From contig JAFQAR010000040.1 in assembly GCA_017399905.1 (NCBI GenBank), positions 1-64,000 on the forward strand: a DNA stretch of 64,000 bases, written 5' to 3'. The stretch comes from Bacteroidales bacterium. GTDB lineage: Bacteria > Bacteroidota > Bacteroidia > Bacteroidales > UBA932. The position numbers and the translations under genes were made by a program. This document shows, piece after piece, positions 20,680-29,902 of this stretch. How positions within the stretch are numbered: the first letter of the stretch is position 1; each line of letters opens with the position of its first letter. The notes under the pieces are model-generated. The model ran no database searches, was not told the origin of the DNA, and was given only the letters and a program-made list of their open reading frames with translations.

Positions 20680-20710
20680 CAAATATAACAAAAAAGGCAG
20701 TCGCTTCAAA
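20680..20710 (-). promoter_or_regulatory. Promoter of module A unit
   Basis: On the minus strand TTTG (20710-20707) and TATATTTG (20687-20680) are exactly 19 bases apart, a perfect Bacteroides consensus. The -33 element falls at the loop of the preceding terminator hairpin, so terminator and promoter are interlocked. Confidence 0.75.
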
Positions 20711-20719
20711 GCGACTGCC
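20690..20719 (-). terminator. Intrinsic terminator after the susCD-surface protein operon
   Basis: A perfect 11-bp GC-rich stem (20696-20706 with 20709-20719) followed on the minus strand by six T residues. It ends the transcript of the gene at 20744-22174 and so separates the SusC/D locus from module A. Confidence 0.92.
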
Positions 20720-20743
20720 CAATATTCAAGTGTTTTAAAAGTA

Positions 20744-22174
20744 CTATTTGCGTACAAATACCCAGTGAGTGATTTCATCCCATCCGCCTGATGCCTGACC
20801 ATTAGTGTAAACCAAAGTCATATTATTTGCATCGAAGTACATGATGTCAAACTCAGTTACAGGAGTACCGTTACCATTGACCATCCAAGGGAAGAGAATA
20901 GCCGGCTCCGAAGTAGTAAGCTTACCGAGCTCCCATCCGGCAGCACCACGACCGGCACCAGATGCATAGTCATTCATGACAGCCGTCCAGGTACCTCCGC
21001 GTATCTTGTTTCCATCAGGTCCATAGGTAGTTACATTATCACCTTCGAATACCATATAAGCCTCCGCAGACTCATCACCTGTAGCTGCGCCACCGGCATG
21101 AGCCAACTGATCTGCAAGCTCATCACCAGATGCAACACTCCACCAGTTGCCGTCAATTACGCCAGGACCATTGTAATTGGCACCTGCGCCTGCATGACCA
21201 CCGTTTCCATAACCGTTAGTTCCATAAGTCCATGTTCCTTCCATTGTAAGAGGATCTGGTGTCGCAGCAATGAAGCTCCAGTGGGTGATTTCAGACCAGC
21301 TGCCTGTTCCTGAAGGAACATGAGTAAGAGTCATGGCCTGAGGGGTAAAGTACATGATGTCAAATTCAGTTACAGGAGTACCGTTACCATTGACCTTCCA
21401 AGGGAAGAGGGTAGCAGGCTCGGTTGTGATCAATTTAGCAAGTTCCCAACCGCCTGATCGTGCAGGATCGTAGTTCTTTATTTCAAACTTACCTCCACGG
21501 ATCACATTTCCTGCAGGGCCGTATGTTGTCACTACTCCGTCCTCGGTAAATACCATATAGGCATTGTTGGACTCATCGCCTGTAGCCGCTCCACCAGCAT
21601 GTGCAAGCTGAGTGGTAAGGGAATCAGCGCAATCTACGCCCCACCATTTGCCATCGACAGCACCTGGAGCATTGAAATTGGTACCGGAACCAGTATAACC
21701 GGCATTGCCATATGGGCTGGTTGCAGCATACTTCCAGACCTTCTTTCCGTTATCGCTTACGAGGATAAGCATCTCCGGCGCAAGCTCTGTCGGAGGAGTA
21801 CAAGAGAAAGTCTTGACTGTCTCGGTGAATGTACCATCAGCGTTTACAAGACGGAATATCAGGTTTGCCGAAGGCTCCTGACCACGTTTTACAGGAATCT
21901 TCACTACGCCGCCTGCTCCTGTATAGAGAGGTGCCTCATTTCCCTCGAGGAAGACCTGAACTACACCTGCAGAGGAATTGAACTTCAGGTAGTTTCCTGC
22001 CTCATTCGGAATAGTACAAGCTTCGTCCTCATACTGAACGTATGTGATTCCCTCTGCAAGAACCTCTGCTTCCACTGTATCGAATGGCTCCGGTCCGTCA
22101 ATGAGAGTTGGCTGGCAAGCTGCGAAAGCCATTCCCATTGCGGCTGTCATTGCTATTAATTTTATCTTTTTCAT
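20744..22174 (-). CDS. Putative surface glycan-binding lipoprotein (SusE/F position) with duplicated domain
   Basis: 476 residues with a lipoprotein signal ending in FAAC. An N-terminal region (about 25-130) looks like the Ig-like start of SusE-type proteins. Two tandem copies of a roughly 155-residue domain follow (about 146-303 and 313-476). Both contain GWELxKL, LFPWxVNGNGTPVTEFDIMYF, LAHAGGAATGDES and end with EITHWxF. No known glycan-binding family is recognised. Position directly after susD, 13 bases away, supports a role as the surface glycan-binding partner of the SusCD complex. The substrate is unknown. Confidence 0.75.
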   Translation of the reverse strand: MKKIKLIAMTAAMGMAFAACQPTLIDGPEPFDTVEAEVLAEGITYVQYEDEACTIPNEAGNYLKFNSSAGVVQVFLEGNEAPLYTGAGGVVKIPVKRGQEPSANLIFRLVNADGTFTETVKTFSCTPPTELAPEMLILVSDNGKKVWKYAATSPYGNAGYTGSGTNFNAPGAVDGKWWGVDCADSLTTQLAHAGGAATGDESNNAYMVFTEDGVVTTYGPAGNVIRGGKFEIKNYDPARSGGWELAKLITTEPATLFPWKVNGNGTPVTEFDIMYFTPQAMTLTHVPSGTGSWSEITHWSFIAATPDPLTMEGTWTYGTNGYGNGGHAGAGANYNGPGVIDGNWWSVASGDELADQLAHAGGAATGDESAEAYMVFEGDNVTTYGPDGNKIRGGTWTAVMNDYASGAGRGAAGWELGKLTTSEPAILFPWMVNGNGTPVTEFDIMYFDANNMTLVYTNGQASGGWDEITHWVFVRK

Positions 22175-22187
22175 AAGTAATCAAATT

Positions 22188-23936
22188 TTATTGCCAACCT
22201 GCAAATTCTGAATCAGCTGTTCCCCAACCAGGATTCTGCTGATACTTATACTGGGCACCTGCAGATGCTGAAAGGGATATCTGAGCTGAAGGAAGAGCGA
22301 CGAAACCCTTGGTCTGAGAGTAACGGTTGCCATAGCCACCATTGAACTTAGAAGCGTCATTCTTACCTTTCACACCGGAATTGTAACAATCCTTACCCTC
22401 CTGTTTGTCAAGAGCCGCAACAGCATAAGACTCACCATATCGACGCATGTCACCGTAACGGACGCCCTCGAAGGCAAGCTCCCAACGACGCTCGTTGCGG
22501 ATATTCTCATCAGTGACAGGCTTTGACGGAAGACCGACGCGGGCACGGACTCTATCGAAGCTGTCCTGATTGCCGTTAAGCTCGGCATCCATAAGAAGAA
22601 CCTCGGCAAAGCGGATCATCACCATATCATCGATAAGATTGAGCTGGAAGTTGTCTTCGTTGCCTTCTGACCATGTAAGCTCATACATCTCGTTTACATA
22701 TGACTTCCAGAAACCTGAACCGTCACCCTTACGGCCTATGACAGGCATGCACTTGGTCATATAATAACCGGTTTCCTGAATATTTGAATCACCGCCATAA
22801 GTATAGTTCCACTTGTCTACAGATATGATGGATGCATCCAGACGTGGGTCATTAGGCTCAGCCGCCTTCCAGTCTGCTACGAGACTTGGGTTAACAGGAC
22901 ACATACCCCAACCTGTTCCGAACGGGAAGTGATCCTCGTCATTTGTCTGTCCACGGACACCGCAGAAAAGAGCTGTCTGGTTTGAGTAACCGATGGTAGT
23001 ACCCCATGAAGGCAGTGTGTTGAACTTGATGATGAACATTGCCTCAGGATTGACACCGCCGTCATTGTTCACATAGTTATAGCCATTGCCTTTCCATGGA
23101 GAAAGTTCATCCTCAACGGATATCCTGTTTGTATAAGCCCAAAGGTTGTGGAATTCAGGTACAAGGTCGTAACCAGAATTGTCCACACAATCTTTGATTG
23201 CTGCCTGAACGTCAGCCTTGGTAAGAGTCTCGCCATTTGGAAGAGAAACCTCCTCATCATTGTAGAAACCTGAATAGAAGAGGTATGCACGACCGAGGAG
23301 AGCCTCAGCGCAATACTTGTCAACGTGACCGGTACCACGGGTCGTCACAGTTGAAGGCATGATCTCTGCCGCCTTCTTTGCATCCTGAAGAATCTGTCCC
23401 CAGAGAGCCTCACCGCTGATCTGCGGCTGAGTCGCATCTGCACTTGAAGTCACAGGGCATGGGATATTGCCGAACATCGAAGCGAGTTCATAATAGTACC
23501 ATGCGCGGAGGAAATAAGCTTCACCGAGATACTGATTGAGGGTAGCATCGTCGAGTCCGCAGTTACCGAAAGTCTCGATAGCCACATTTGCTCGTGCGAT
23601 TCCTGTATAGCGGTCCTTGTAGAAGCCTTCATACATATTGGCACCGAAGTTCAACAGAAGGTCGTGTGCCTGCATTGCCTGGTCGTTGGCACCGCCACCG
23701 CCAAAACAGTCATCAGACGCTGCAAGAGACCACAGGAAGTGGTTCTGGTGCACGTTGTTTCCGATTGATACGTTGAGGTTATTGTAGATACCGGTAAGGA
23801 TCTGCTCAGCATCCGCCTGATTTGCAGGGAAATCCTCAGTTGTCTTTGACCAGTAGTTGGTCGTATCAAGGAAGCTCTCGCAAGAAACGAGCGATGCACA
23901 TACAGCGACTGCTGCGAAATATAATATCTTTTTCAT
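22188..23936 (-). CDS. SusD/RagB-family outer-membrane nutrient-binding lipoprotein
   Basis: About 582 residues from the ATG at 23936 (MKKILYFA); a start three codons upstream is possible. Lipobox SLVSC with the usual SusD opening SFLDTTNYW. TPR-rich SusD features include LGEAYFLRAWYYYELASMFGNIPC and, near the C-terminus, IRNERRWELAFEGVRYGDMRRYG. It forms a lid on the SusC barrel and captures oligosaccharides at the cell surface. It lies 14 bases after susC. The specificity cannot be read from the sequence. Confidence 0.95.
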   Translation of the reverse strand: MKKILYFAAVAVCASLVSCESFLDTTNYWSKTTEDFPANQADAEQILTGIYNNLNVSIGNNVHQNHFLWSLAASDDCFGGGGANDQAMQAHDLLLNFGANMYEGFYKDRYTGIARANVAIETFGNCGLDDATLNQYLGEAYFLRAWYYYELASMFGNIPCPVTSSADATQPQISGEALWGQILQDAKKAAEIMPSTVTTRGTGHVDKYCAEALLGRAYLFYSGFYNDEEVSLPNGETLTKADVQAAIKDCVDNSGYDLVPEFHNLWAYTNRISVEDELSPWKGNGYNYVNNDGGVNPEAMFIIKFNTLPSWGTTIGYSNQTALFCGVRGQTNDEDHFPFGTGWGMCPVNPSLVADWKAAEPNDPRLDASIISVDKWNYTYGGDSNIQETGYYMTKCMPVIGRKGDGSGFWKSYVNEMYELTWSEGNEDNFQLNLIDDMVMIRFAEVLLMDAELNGNQDSFDRVRARVGLPSKPVTDENIRNERRWELAFEGVRYGDMRRYGESYAVAALDKQEGKDCYNSGVKGKNDASKFNGGYGNRYSQTKGFVALPSAQISLSASAGAQYKYQQNPGWGTADSEFAGWQ

Positions 23937-23950
23937 ATCAGTCACTAAAA

Positions 23951-26900
23951 TTAGAATTTGAGATTAACACCAAGAATCATTGCGCGAGCCTGTGGATAGT
24001 ATCCCAGATCGAGGCCCTTAGCCCAATCGTTTCCAGAACCGCCGTCAGAACCTACCTCAGGGTCCATACCCTTATACTTCGTGATCACGAATGGATTCTG
24101 AGCCTGTACATAAAGACGAAGCTGTCCGAAAGGAGAGTTCTTCCAGAGTCTGTTGAAGTCATATCCGAGACTGATGGTCTGGATCCTGAAGAAATCAGCA
24201 TTCTCCACGAAGAGGTCGGAGTTCTGCATGTAGTTGTAGTTTGTACCTGGTACTACACGTGGATATTTGTTTGATGTTCCTTCACCGTGCCAGTAGTTGA
24301 AGATCTCTGTAGTATAGTTGTTATACTGTGAGTCTGAATATCTTCTGTAAGCACGGAACACCTGCTGTCCGAAATTACCGTAACCGCTCAACGCAAAGTC
24401 GAAACCATAAAGATAGAAGTTGAGGTTGAGACCAAGGATAAAGTCCGGATTAGGATCACCGACCATGGTCTTGTCCGAAGAGTCGAGGGTTCCGTCACCA
24501 TTGTAGTCAACGAACTTGAGGTCACCTGGCTGTGCAGGGCTACCCATTGTAGGCTTGCCGGCTGCAACCCACTCGTCGATCTCAGTCTGATTCTGGAACA
24601 CGCCGTCTGTCTTGTAAGCCCAGAAGTATCCGATCGGATAGCCCACCTGTGCACGGTAGATCTCATCGATACCCTGAACTACAGAACCAGGACCATGTAT
24701 GATACCTTCATCGTTTGCAATACGTGTAACCCTATTCTTGTTGTAGGATCCGTTCACGCCTACAGAGTATGAAAAATCCTTGTTGATCGCGTCGCTCCAG
24801 TTGAGAGAGAGCTCGACACCTGAGTTGCGTACGTCACCACCGTTGATATAAGGAGCACCTGTACCGAAGTGTCCCATCACAGGAGCATTGACGAGCCAGT
24901 CCTTGGTATTCTTCTGATACCAGTCGAATGTCATATGGAGTCTGTTGTTTGCGAAACGGGCGTCAATACCGAGGTCGATCTGCTCTGAAGTTTCCCAAGA
25001 GATGTCACCGTTTGCAAGCTTGTCAGCATATGAACCGGTCTGCCAGCTCTGGAGAGGGCCGGTACCGAATGCATAACCTCCGTTTTCCGGACCGATAGCG
25101 ACTGTTGCAAGATACTGGAAGTTATCAACGTTACAGTTACCGTTCTGACCCCAAGATGCGCGGAGCTTCAAATAATCAAGAACTCCCTTTGCGCCTTCCA
25201 TCCAAGGCTCGCTTGATACAACCCAACCGGCTGCTACTGATGGGAAGATACCCCAACGGTGTCCAGGAGCGAAGTTAGATGAACCATCGGCACGGAGGAT
25301 AGCTGAAAACATGTACTTCTCATCGTAGTCATAATTGATACGGCCGAAGAACGAAGCAAGTCCCGAATCTCCCCATGTGCTTCCGCCGATGCCGGCACCA
25401 GACTCGTCTACCTTACCGATCATGTTGTCAACATAAGCGTGCTCATAGTCATCTGGCCATGCACCGCCTGAACGTGAAGCATTTACGCTTTCACCGAAGC
25501 CTGAGTGCTCGAGAGTAGAACCTACGAGAACGTCGAAGTGGTTCTTCTTTGCGATATCGAACTTATAGTTCAATGTATTCTCCCATGACCAGCTCCATCC
25601 TGCAGATGCGCTCTGTGATACGCTGTCGGTCTCCGAGAATGCATAGTTGCTTGTCTTGTAAGTCATTCCGTACTGGCGGTATGTGCTTGAAGACATCCTG
25701 TAGTTGATCTGACTGCGGAAGACGAGGTTCTTTATAGGCTGGATACGGAGATTAGCGGAAAGGTTGAGAGCATGATTCTGGCTCTTGTTATTTCCACGTG
25801 AAGTCCTTGTCATGGCAACGATCGGGTTGGCCACATAGCTGTCGAGGGCCCAGATACCTGTTGCCTGAGTTTCGTCATAGTCTGTATAGTTGCCGTCGTC
25901 ATCATATATAGGGAGGATAGGATTGGCAACAAGCATGTTGAAGATATCATTCCAATAATGGTTGCCGATACCGATACCGCTCTTGGTATTGTAGGTGTAG
26001 GTCATGTTCTGGCCCAAAGAGATGATGTCGAGGTCACCCTTGCGGAGAATCACATGGTCAGAGTTGATACGTACGGTCGTACGGTTGTACTTTGACTGTA
26101 CAGGGTAGCCGAAGATACCTTCCTGAGATGTATTGGAAACACCCATCGACATCTTGGTCCTGTCTGAACCGCCCACTACGTTCACTGCGTGATTCTGGTA
26201 AGGTGCGTTCTGATTACGGATTGCGTCAAGCCAGTTCGTACCGGTATAGCTTCCGTCCATGATGCTGTTGTAAAGGTCAGTATTGAGGATGCCTGCCCAG
26301 TCGATAGGATTGCCACCGGCATTGACGGTAAGCATGTTCTGAACGTCCATGTACTGCCTTGCGTTGAGCATCTCAGGCATTCTCTGAACGTTCTGCACAC
26401 CATAGAAACCGTCATAAGTCACAGTGTACTTACCTTCCTTTGCCTGCTTTGTAGTCACGAGAACGACACCGTTTGCACCACGGGCACCGTAGATGGCGCA
26501 GGATGCAGCATCCTTGAGAACGTCGATGCTCTCGATGTCAGAAGGGTTGAGAGCGTTGATGTCGCCACCAGCGACACCGTCGATCACATAGAGAGGCTGG
26601 TATGAACCGATGGTACCCATACCACGGATGGAAACCTTGAAGCCCTCACCAGGCTGACCTGATGACGAAGTGATCTGCATACCAGGGGTCGAAGCCTGCA
26701 TGGCTCCAAGAGCACTGGTGGTGTTAAGTTTCACGAGGTCGTCACCCTTCACCTGAACGGTAGAACCGGTAACCAGTTTCTTCTTCTGGACACCGTAGCC
26801 CACGACCACGGTCTCTTCGAGAAGCTCTGTGTCCTCGTCAAGGATAATTGTAAGTGCGGTCTGATTGCCGACTTCAACCACCTTTGTTGCATAACCGATT

Positions 26901-27127
26901 GAAGAGACTACTAGTTTAGTACCCCCCCCCGGAACAGAAATTTCAAATTTTCCTTCCAGATCGGTAACCACGCCATTGCTGGCATTTCCCTGCTCAACGA
27001 CCGAAGCCGCGATTACTGAATTGCCTGCATTGTCCAGAACGACGCCATGCACCTTTACAGGTGATTGAGCCATCATGGACACACATGCAAAAATCAGCAT
27101 GAGAGAAGTAAAAAATTTACTTTTCAT
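23951..27127 (-). CDS. SusC/RagA-family TonB-dependent transporter
   Basis: 1058 residues. Signal peptide ending in MMAQ, a carboxypeptidase-regulatory-like domain (about 27-105), TonB box EETVVVGYG near 110, plug domain (about 120-230) with the SusC signature VSIRGMGTIGSYQPLYVIDG and IYGARGANGVVLVTTK, then the 22-strand barrel ending in the aromatic ILGVNLKF. No N-terminal STN domain is present, so control by an anti-sigma/ECF pair is unlikely. It imports glycan oligosaccharides across the outer membrane with the SusD partner. A nine-base C run (26922-26930, G on the coding strand) lies in the regulatory-like domain. Confidence 0.96.
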   Translation of the reverse strand: MKSKFFTSLMLIFACVSMMAQSPVKVHGVVLDNAGNSVIAASVVEQGNASNGVVTDLEGKFEISVPGGGTKLVVSSIGYATKVVEVGNQTALTIILDEDTELLEETVVVGYGVQKKKLVTGSTVQVKGDDLVKLNTTSALGAMQASTPGMQITSSSGQPGEGFKVSIRGMGTIGSYQPLYVIDGVAGGDINALNPSDIESIDVLKDAASCAIYGARGANGVVLVTTKQAKEGKYTVTYDGFYGVQNVQRMPEMLNARQYMDVQNMLTVNAGGNPIDWAGILNTDLYNSIMDGSYTGTNWLDAIRNQNAPYQNHAVNVVGGSDRTKMSMGVSNTSQEGIFGYPVQSKYNRTTVRINSDHVILRKGDLDIISLGQNMTYTYNTKSGIGIGNHYWNDIFNMLVANPILPIYDDDGNYTDYDETQATGIWALDSYVANPIVAMTRTSRGNNKSQNHALNLSANLRIQPIKNLVFRSQINYRMSSSTYRQYGMTYKTSNYAFSETDSVSQSASAGWSWSWENTLNYKFDIAKKNHFDVLVGSTLEHSGFGESVNASRSGGAWPDDYEHAYVDNMIGKVDESGAGIGGSTWGDSGLASFFGRINYDYDEKYMFSAILRADGSSNFAPGHRWGIFPSVAAGWVVSSEPWMEGAKGVLDYLKLRASWGQNGNCNVDNFQYLATVAIGPENGGYAFGTGPLQSWQTGSYADKLANGDISWETSEQIDLGIDARFANNRLHMTFDWYQKNTKDWLVNAPVMGHFGTGAPYINGGDVRNSGVELSLNWSDAINKDFSYSVGVNGSYNKNRVTRIANDEGIIHGPGSVVQGIDEIYRAQVGYPIGYFWAYKTDGVFQNQTEIDEWVAAGKPTMGSPAQPGDLKFVDYNGDGTLDSSDKTMVGDPNPDFILGLNLNFYLYGFDFALSGYGNFGQQVFRAYRRYSDSQYNNYTTEIFNYWHGEGTSNKYPRVVPGTNYNYMQNSDLFVENADFFRIQTISLGYDFNRLWKNSPFGQLRLYVQAQNPFVITKYKGMDPEVGSDGGSGNDWAKGLDLGYYPQARAMILGVNLKF

Positions 27128-27243
27128 AATGGTTAATAGTTAAATAGTTATGGTTGGAAATAGTTATTACTATCTGTGGTCTCAATTGCCGGGCAGGGAG
27201 AATTCACGCATAGAACAATCGGTGTCCTGCAAAAAACAAGTAA

Positions 27244-27251
27244 CAAATCTA
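27244..27251 (-). promoter_or_regulatory. Probable -7 element of the susC operon
   Basis: TAGATTTG on the minus strand matches TAnnTTTG. No good TTTG lies 19-21 bases upstream. A second AGATTTG lies 14 bases further upstream, giving a small direct repeat. The leader to susC would be about 110 bases. Nothing else is seen in the 216-base gap. Confidence 0.5.
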
Positions 27252-27343
27252 AAAAACAAATCTGGAAAAAAGAAAGCCTGTTGATTATTTTTTCTTAATT
27301 TCCGACAAAATTTCCAGGTTCAGTAATGAAATGAAAGGTCAAA

Positions 27344-28810
27344 TCAATAAGACCCGAAGGTTTCCGCCTCCGTCTCCCTTAACATGCGTCCTATGGTTTC
27401 AGCGTCAAAATCAACAGGTCCATCGGAAAGATCAGGTATATTGAATGAGAGAAGACTGTTTTCATAGTGCCACGGATCCTTCTGAGGAAGAACGAACGGT
27501 TTGCCGAACCTACCGGTCTCATCGACATGGCAGAAATACGGCCTGCCGTACTTGCCGTCTCCTCTTTTGCTCGCAAAAACGAACCAACGGCTGTCAGAGG
27601 ACCAGCTGTGATAGGTATCCGAACGGTCGGAGTTCACTTCGTCCATACCGATGATTTCCCCTGTGCGCAGATCCATCATTTCCAGCTGACATTCCGTGTG
27701 CCATATAGGGAAGGTGCCGTAATCTGCAACCGTATACATTATCCACCTGCCGTCAGGAGAGCATTTCGGATGGCAGACACTGGCATCATGTTCATCAGCA
27801 TCCCATACAACTTCAACATTCCGTCCCGTCCTTCCTATTTCTTCATCAAAGCTGATTCTTACCAGAGAATATCTGAGCTTTTCTATATCACGAGGCAGCG
27901 GAAGTGTATCAGCCGCGCAATAATATATATAGTCTCCGTCTGCGGAAAAGACTGGAAAGGTCTCAAGGACATCCTTGCGGGCGAGTTCCGGAGGAAGAAT
28001 CATCATATTATTGTCAAAATCGGCTATTGCGAGATCGGACTTGGTATCATAGACCTCAAGTCTACGGCTTCCCAGTGTATGGAAACCGGGGATGATTATA
28101 TTTGATGAGAACACGCCATACCTTCCGGAAGGATGTATTTCGCCATAGACAGTACCGGAAATCATGTTTTTCACATTGAGGGAAAGCTTGCGTATCTCTC
28201 CGTTCCGGTTAAGAAAGGCACCTCCTTTCTTCCCTCTCACATAAAACATGGAGAGGTCAGCACGGGCCTGACTGTGTATATGGCAGTTCATGCAGGAGTT
28301 ATCGGTATTCTTCCAGTCTGACAGGATCCTTTCGTCAAAGTTCTCGAGACACCTCTCACGGATTTCTATTTCATGCCACACTTCATAACCCGGCTCGATG
28401 AGACGATAGGAAAGATATGGGTCGATCTTATCGGAAGACACATATATCTCCCATTCGAACGACTCCTTCCTTCCACCTTTCAGGGATAATTCAGATGCAA
28501 AGCGCAAGGTATCCCCTTCTGCGGACGAAAGCAAGGATCTCCATTGATCGAGTTCCCACACCACTTCCTTTCCGGCGAAACTCAGGGAGAAGTCCCTGAA
28601 TCTTACCGTCGTACGTGCCTTTCTGATACCGTCGGATGTGTAATGGAAATTGAGCGGTGCAATATTGGACGGGACCGTGACTCCAGTATAATCGGGATAA
28701 ATCACGGAGTCCCGGTTCAAGGACACCTCGACATTCTTCCTGCCGCACGCCGCTGACAGGCAGATCAGAAGCAGAGCTACACTTATATTATTTAATATTC
28801 CTTTTAGCAT
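27344..28810 (-). CDS. Haem-c / PD40-propeller lipoprotein, module copy B
   Basis: About 488 residues from the ATG at 28810 (MLKGIL); earlier in-frame codons would extend it into the upstream gene without adding a signal. Lipobox LSAAC. The beta-domain opens with YPDYTGVTVPSNIAPLNF. CMNCH is at residue 173. Propeller repeats include HPSGRYGVFSSN, CSPDGRWIMYTVADYGTFPIW, and SYHSWSSDSRWFVFASKRGDG. Paralogue of 17723, 31627 and 38114; function unknown. It overlaps the 3' end of the partner lipoprotein gene by 23 bases and lies upstream of the SusC/D operon on the same strand. Confidence 0.8.
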   Translation of the reverse strand: MLKGILNNISVALLLICLSAACGRKNVEVSLNRDSVIYPDYTGVTVPSNIAPLNFHYTSDGIRKARTTVRFRDFSLSFAGKEVVWELDQWRSLLSSAEGDTLRFASELSLKGGRKESFEWEIYVSSDKIDPYLSYRLIEPGYEVWHEIEIRERCLENFDERILSDWKNTDNSCMNCHIHSQARADLSMFYVRGKKGGAFLNRNGEIRKLSLNVKNMISGTVYGEIHPSGRYGVFSSNIIIPGFHTLGSRRLEVYDTKSDLAIADFDNNMMILPPELARKDVLETFPVFSADGDYIYYCAADTLPLPRDIEKLRYSLVRISFDEEIGRTGRNVEVVWDADEHDASVCHPKCSPDGRWIMYTVADYGTFPIWHTECQLEMMDLRTGEIIGMDEVNSDRSDTYHSWSSDSRWFVFASKRGDGKYGRPYFCHVDETGRFGKPFVLPQKDPWHYENSLLSFNIPDLSDGPVDFDAETIGRMLRETEAETFGSY

Positions 28811-29828
28811 ATTGATAGAAAAACCAGTAGGTCCTGCCATATTTTTCCTGCATAGGCTTCATGGCTCCTTGGTTGAACGTAAACATTTCATTATAGTCCG
28901 AAAATTCCTGAAGCACTTCCGGAGAAAGGCCGAAATGTGCAATAGCCTGAGGAGTTATGGCACTTCGCCGTGCGAGAAATATCAGGACCGCCTCATCATA
29001 CAGGCGCGACTTGTCTCTTGAAGGATCGTAATCCTCAATGAAATGCTCAAGATTCTTCGTAAGGATGTCGAGACAGAGCAGATATTGCCTTGCGAGTGCA
29101 TTGTCCGGATTGGAAGCCAGCAGGCTTTTGAGAACTCCCCTGTAATCAGATGGGCGATGGACCATATCAGACTTATGTGTCAATGCCCTCAAGGATGACA
29201 GGTGGGCCTTGACTGCTTTTGACTCATTTCCCGGAATCCTGTCGGAAACCCAGTCTCTGCAATCCTCTTCACCGGACAGCAGACGGAGATATTTCCGTGC
29301 AGCCTCGTCCTGACCGTTCACAAGATTGATTTCAGCAAGACGTTTGAGATACGGTACTCCGAAATGGTTCGGAGAAAATATCTGTGCAAGCATGGCACTG
29401 TGTTCCGCCATGGTCATATCTCCCAGACGGAACCACACTTCCGATGATGCGGCAATCTTCAGCTGTCCGGATTTCTCGTCGACAGGAAGAAAGAGCCCTC
29501 TTTCAAAAGGCTGGTAATAATACATGAGGCTGTCGGCCAGATGCCCTTCCATCGCCATGAGCAGATTGTGATAATAAGCATGTATTTCAGATGTACGCGA
29601 TCCTTCGGTAAGGAGCCCGACCTTGTCCCAATTGCCTTCAAATGCCTCCAGAATGACACCAAAAACATTCTCCGAGCCTTCGTTCGGTTCGCCGTAAAGC
29701 TTTATCATCCCGGCCTCATCGAGATGATGGGCTTCCTGCCACATATGGCGATAAGACGGCTCTTCTTCCGAGCAGGATGCCAGGAGGAACGAAAATACAA
29801 ATAGATTAAAAATCCGGTTCAGTCTCAT
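28788..29828 (-). CDS. Repeat-domain lipoprotein, soluble counterpart of the DUF6057-like proteins, module copy B
   Basis: About 346 residues from the ATG at 29828 (MRLNRIF); the longer frame uses TTG and overlaps the promoter. Lipobox LLASC, then a helical TPR-like body. The sequence aligns by eye with the C-terminal half of the membrane partners: SSEVWFRLGDMTMAEHSAMLA, LAEINLVNGQDEAARKYLRLL, RLYDEAVLIFLARR, and the shared C-terminus RTYWFFYQYAKR. The multi-helix membrane half is absent and a lipid anchor stands in its place. First gene of a two-gene unit with haem-propeller gene B. The function is unknown. Confidence 0.7.
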   Translation of the reverse strand: MRLNRIFNLFVFSFLLASCSEEEPSYRHMWQEAHHLDEAGMIKLYGEPNEGSENVFGVILEAFEGNWDKVGLLTEGSRTSEIHAYYHNLLMAMEGHLADSLMYYYQPFERGLFLPVDEKSGQLKIAASSEVWFRLGDMTMAEHSAMLAQIFSPNHFGVPYLKRLAEINLVNGQDEAARKYLRLLSGEEDCRDWVSDRIPGNESKAVKAHLSSLRALTHKSDMVHRPSDYRGVLKSLLASNPDNALARQYLLCLDILTKNLEHFIEDYDPSRDKSRLYDEAVLIFLARRSAITPQAIAHFGLSPEVLQEFSDYNEMFTFNQGAMKPMQEKYGRTYWFFYQYAKRNIK

Positions 29829-29846
29829 TTTGAGGGCGTCTTTATG

Positions 29847-29854
29847 CAAAGATA
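29847..29854 (-). promoter_or_regulatory. -7 element for module B
   Basis: TATCTTTG on the minus strand matches TAnnTTTG and lies 18 bases before the start at 29828. No clear -33 TTTG is seen. It sits 14 bases from the divergent plus-strand element, so the two promoters overlap. Confidence 0.5.
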
Positions 29855-29868
29855 TTCATTTTATTTGA

Positions 29869-29876
29869 TAACTTTG
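29869..29876 (+). promoter_or_regulatory. -7 element for module C
   Basis: TAACTTTG on the plus strand matches TAnnTTTG, 26 bases before the ATG at 29903. No clear -33 element is present. Confidence 0.5.
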
Positions 29877-29902
29877 TTGATTCCATATCAGATTATTTTC
29901 CA

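Noticed and set aside
20842..21410. Near-identical repeated DNA considered as a CRISPR or mobile repeat
   Set aside because: Only two copies, both in frame within one gene and encoding the same protein domain; it is an intragenic duplication.
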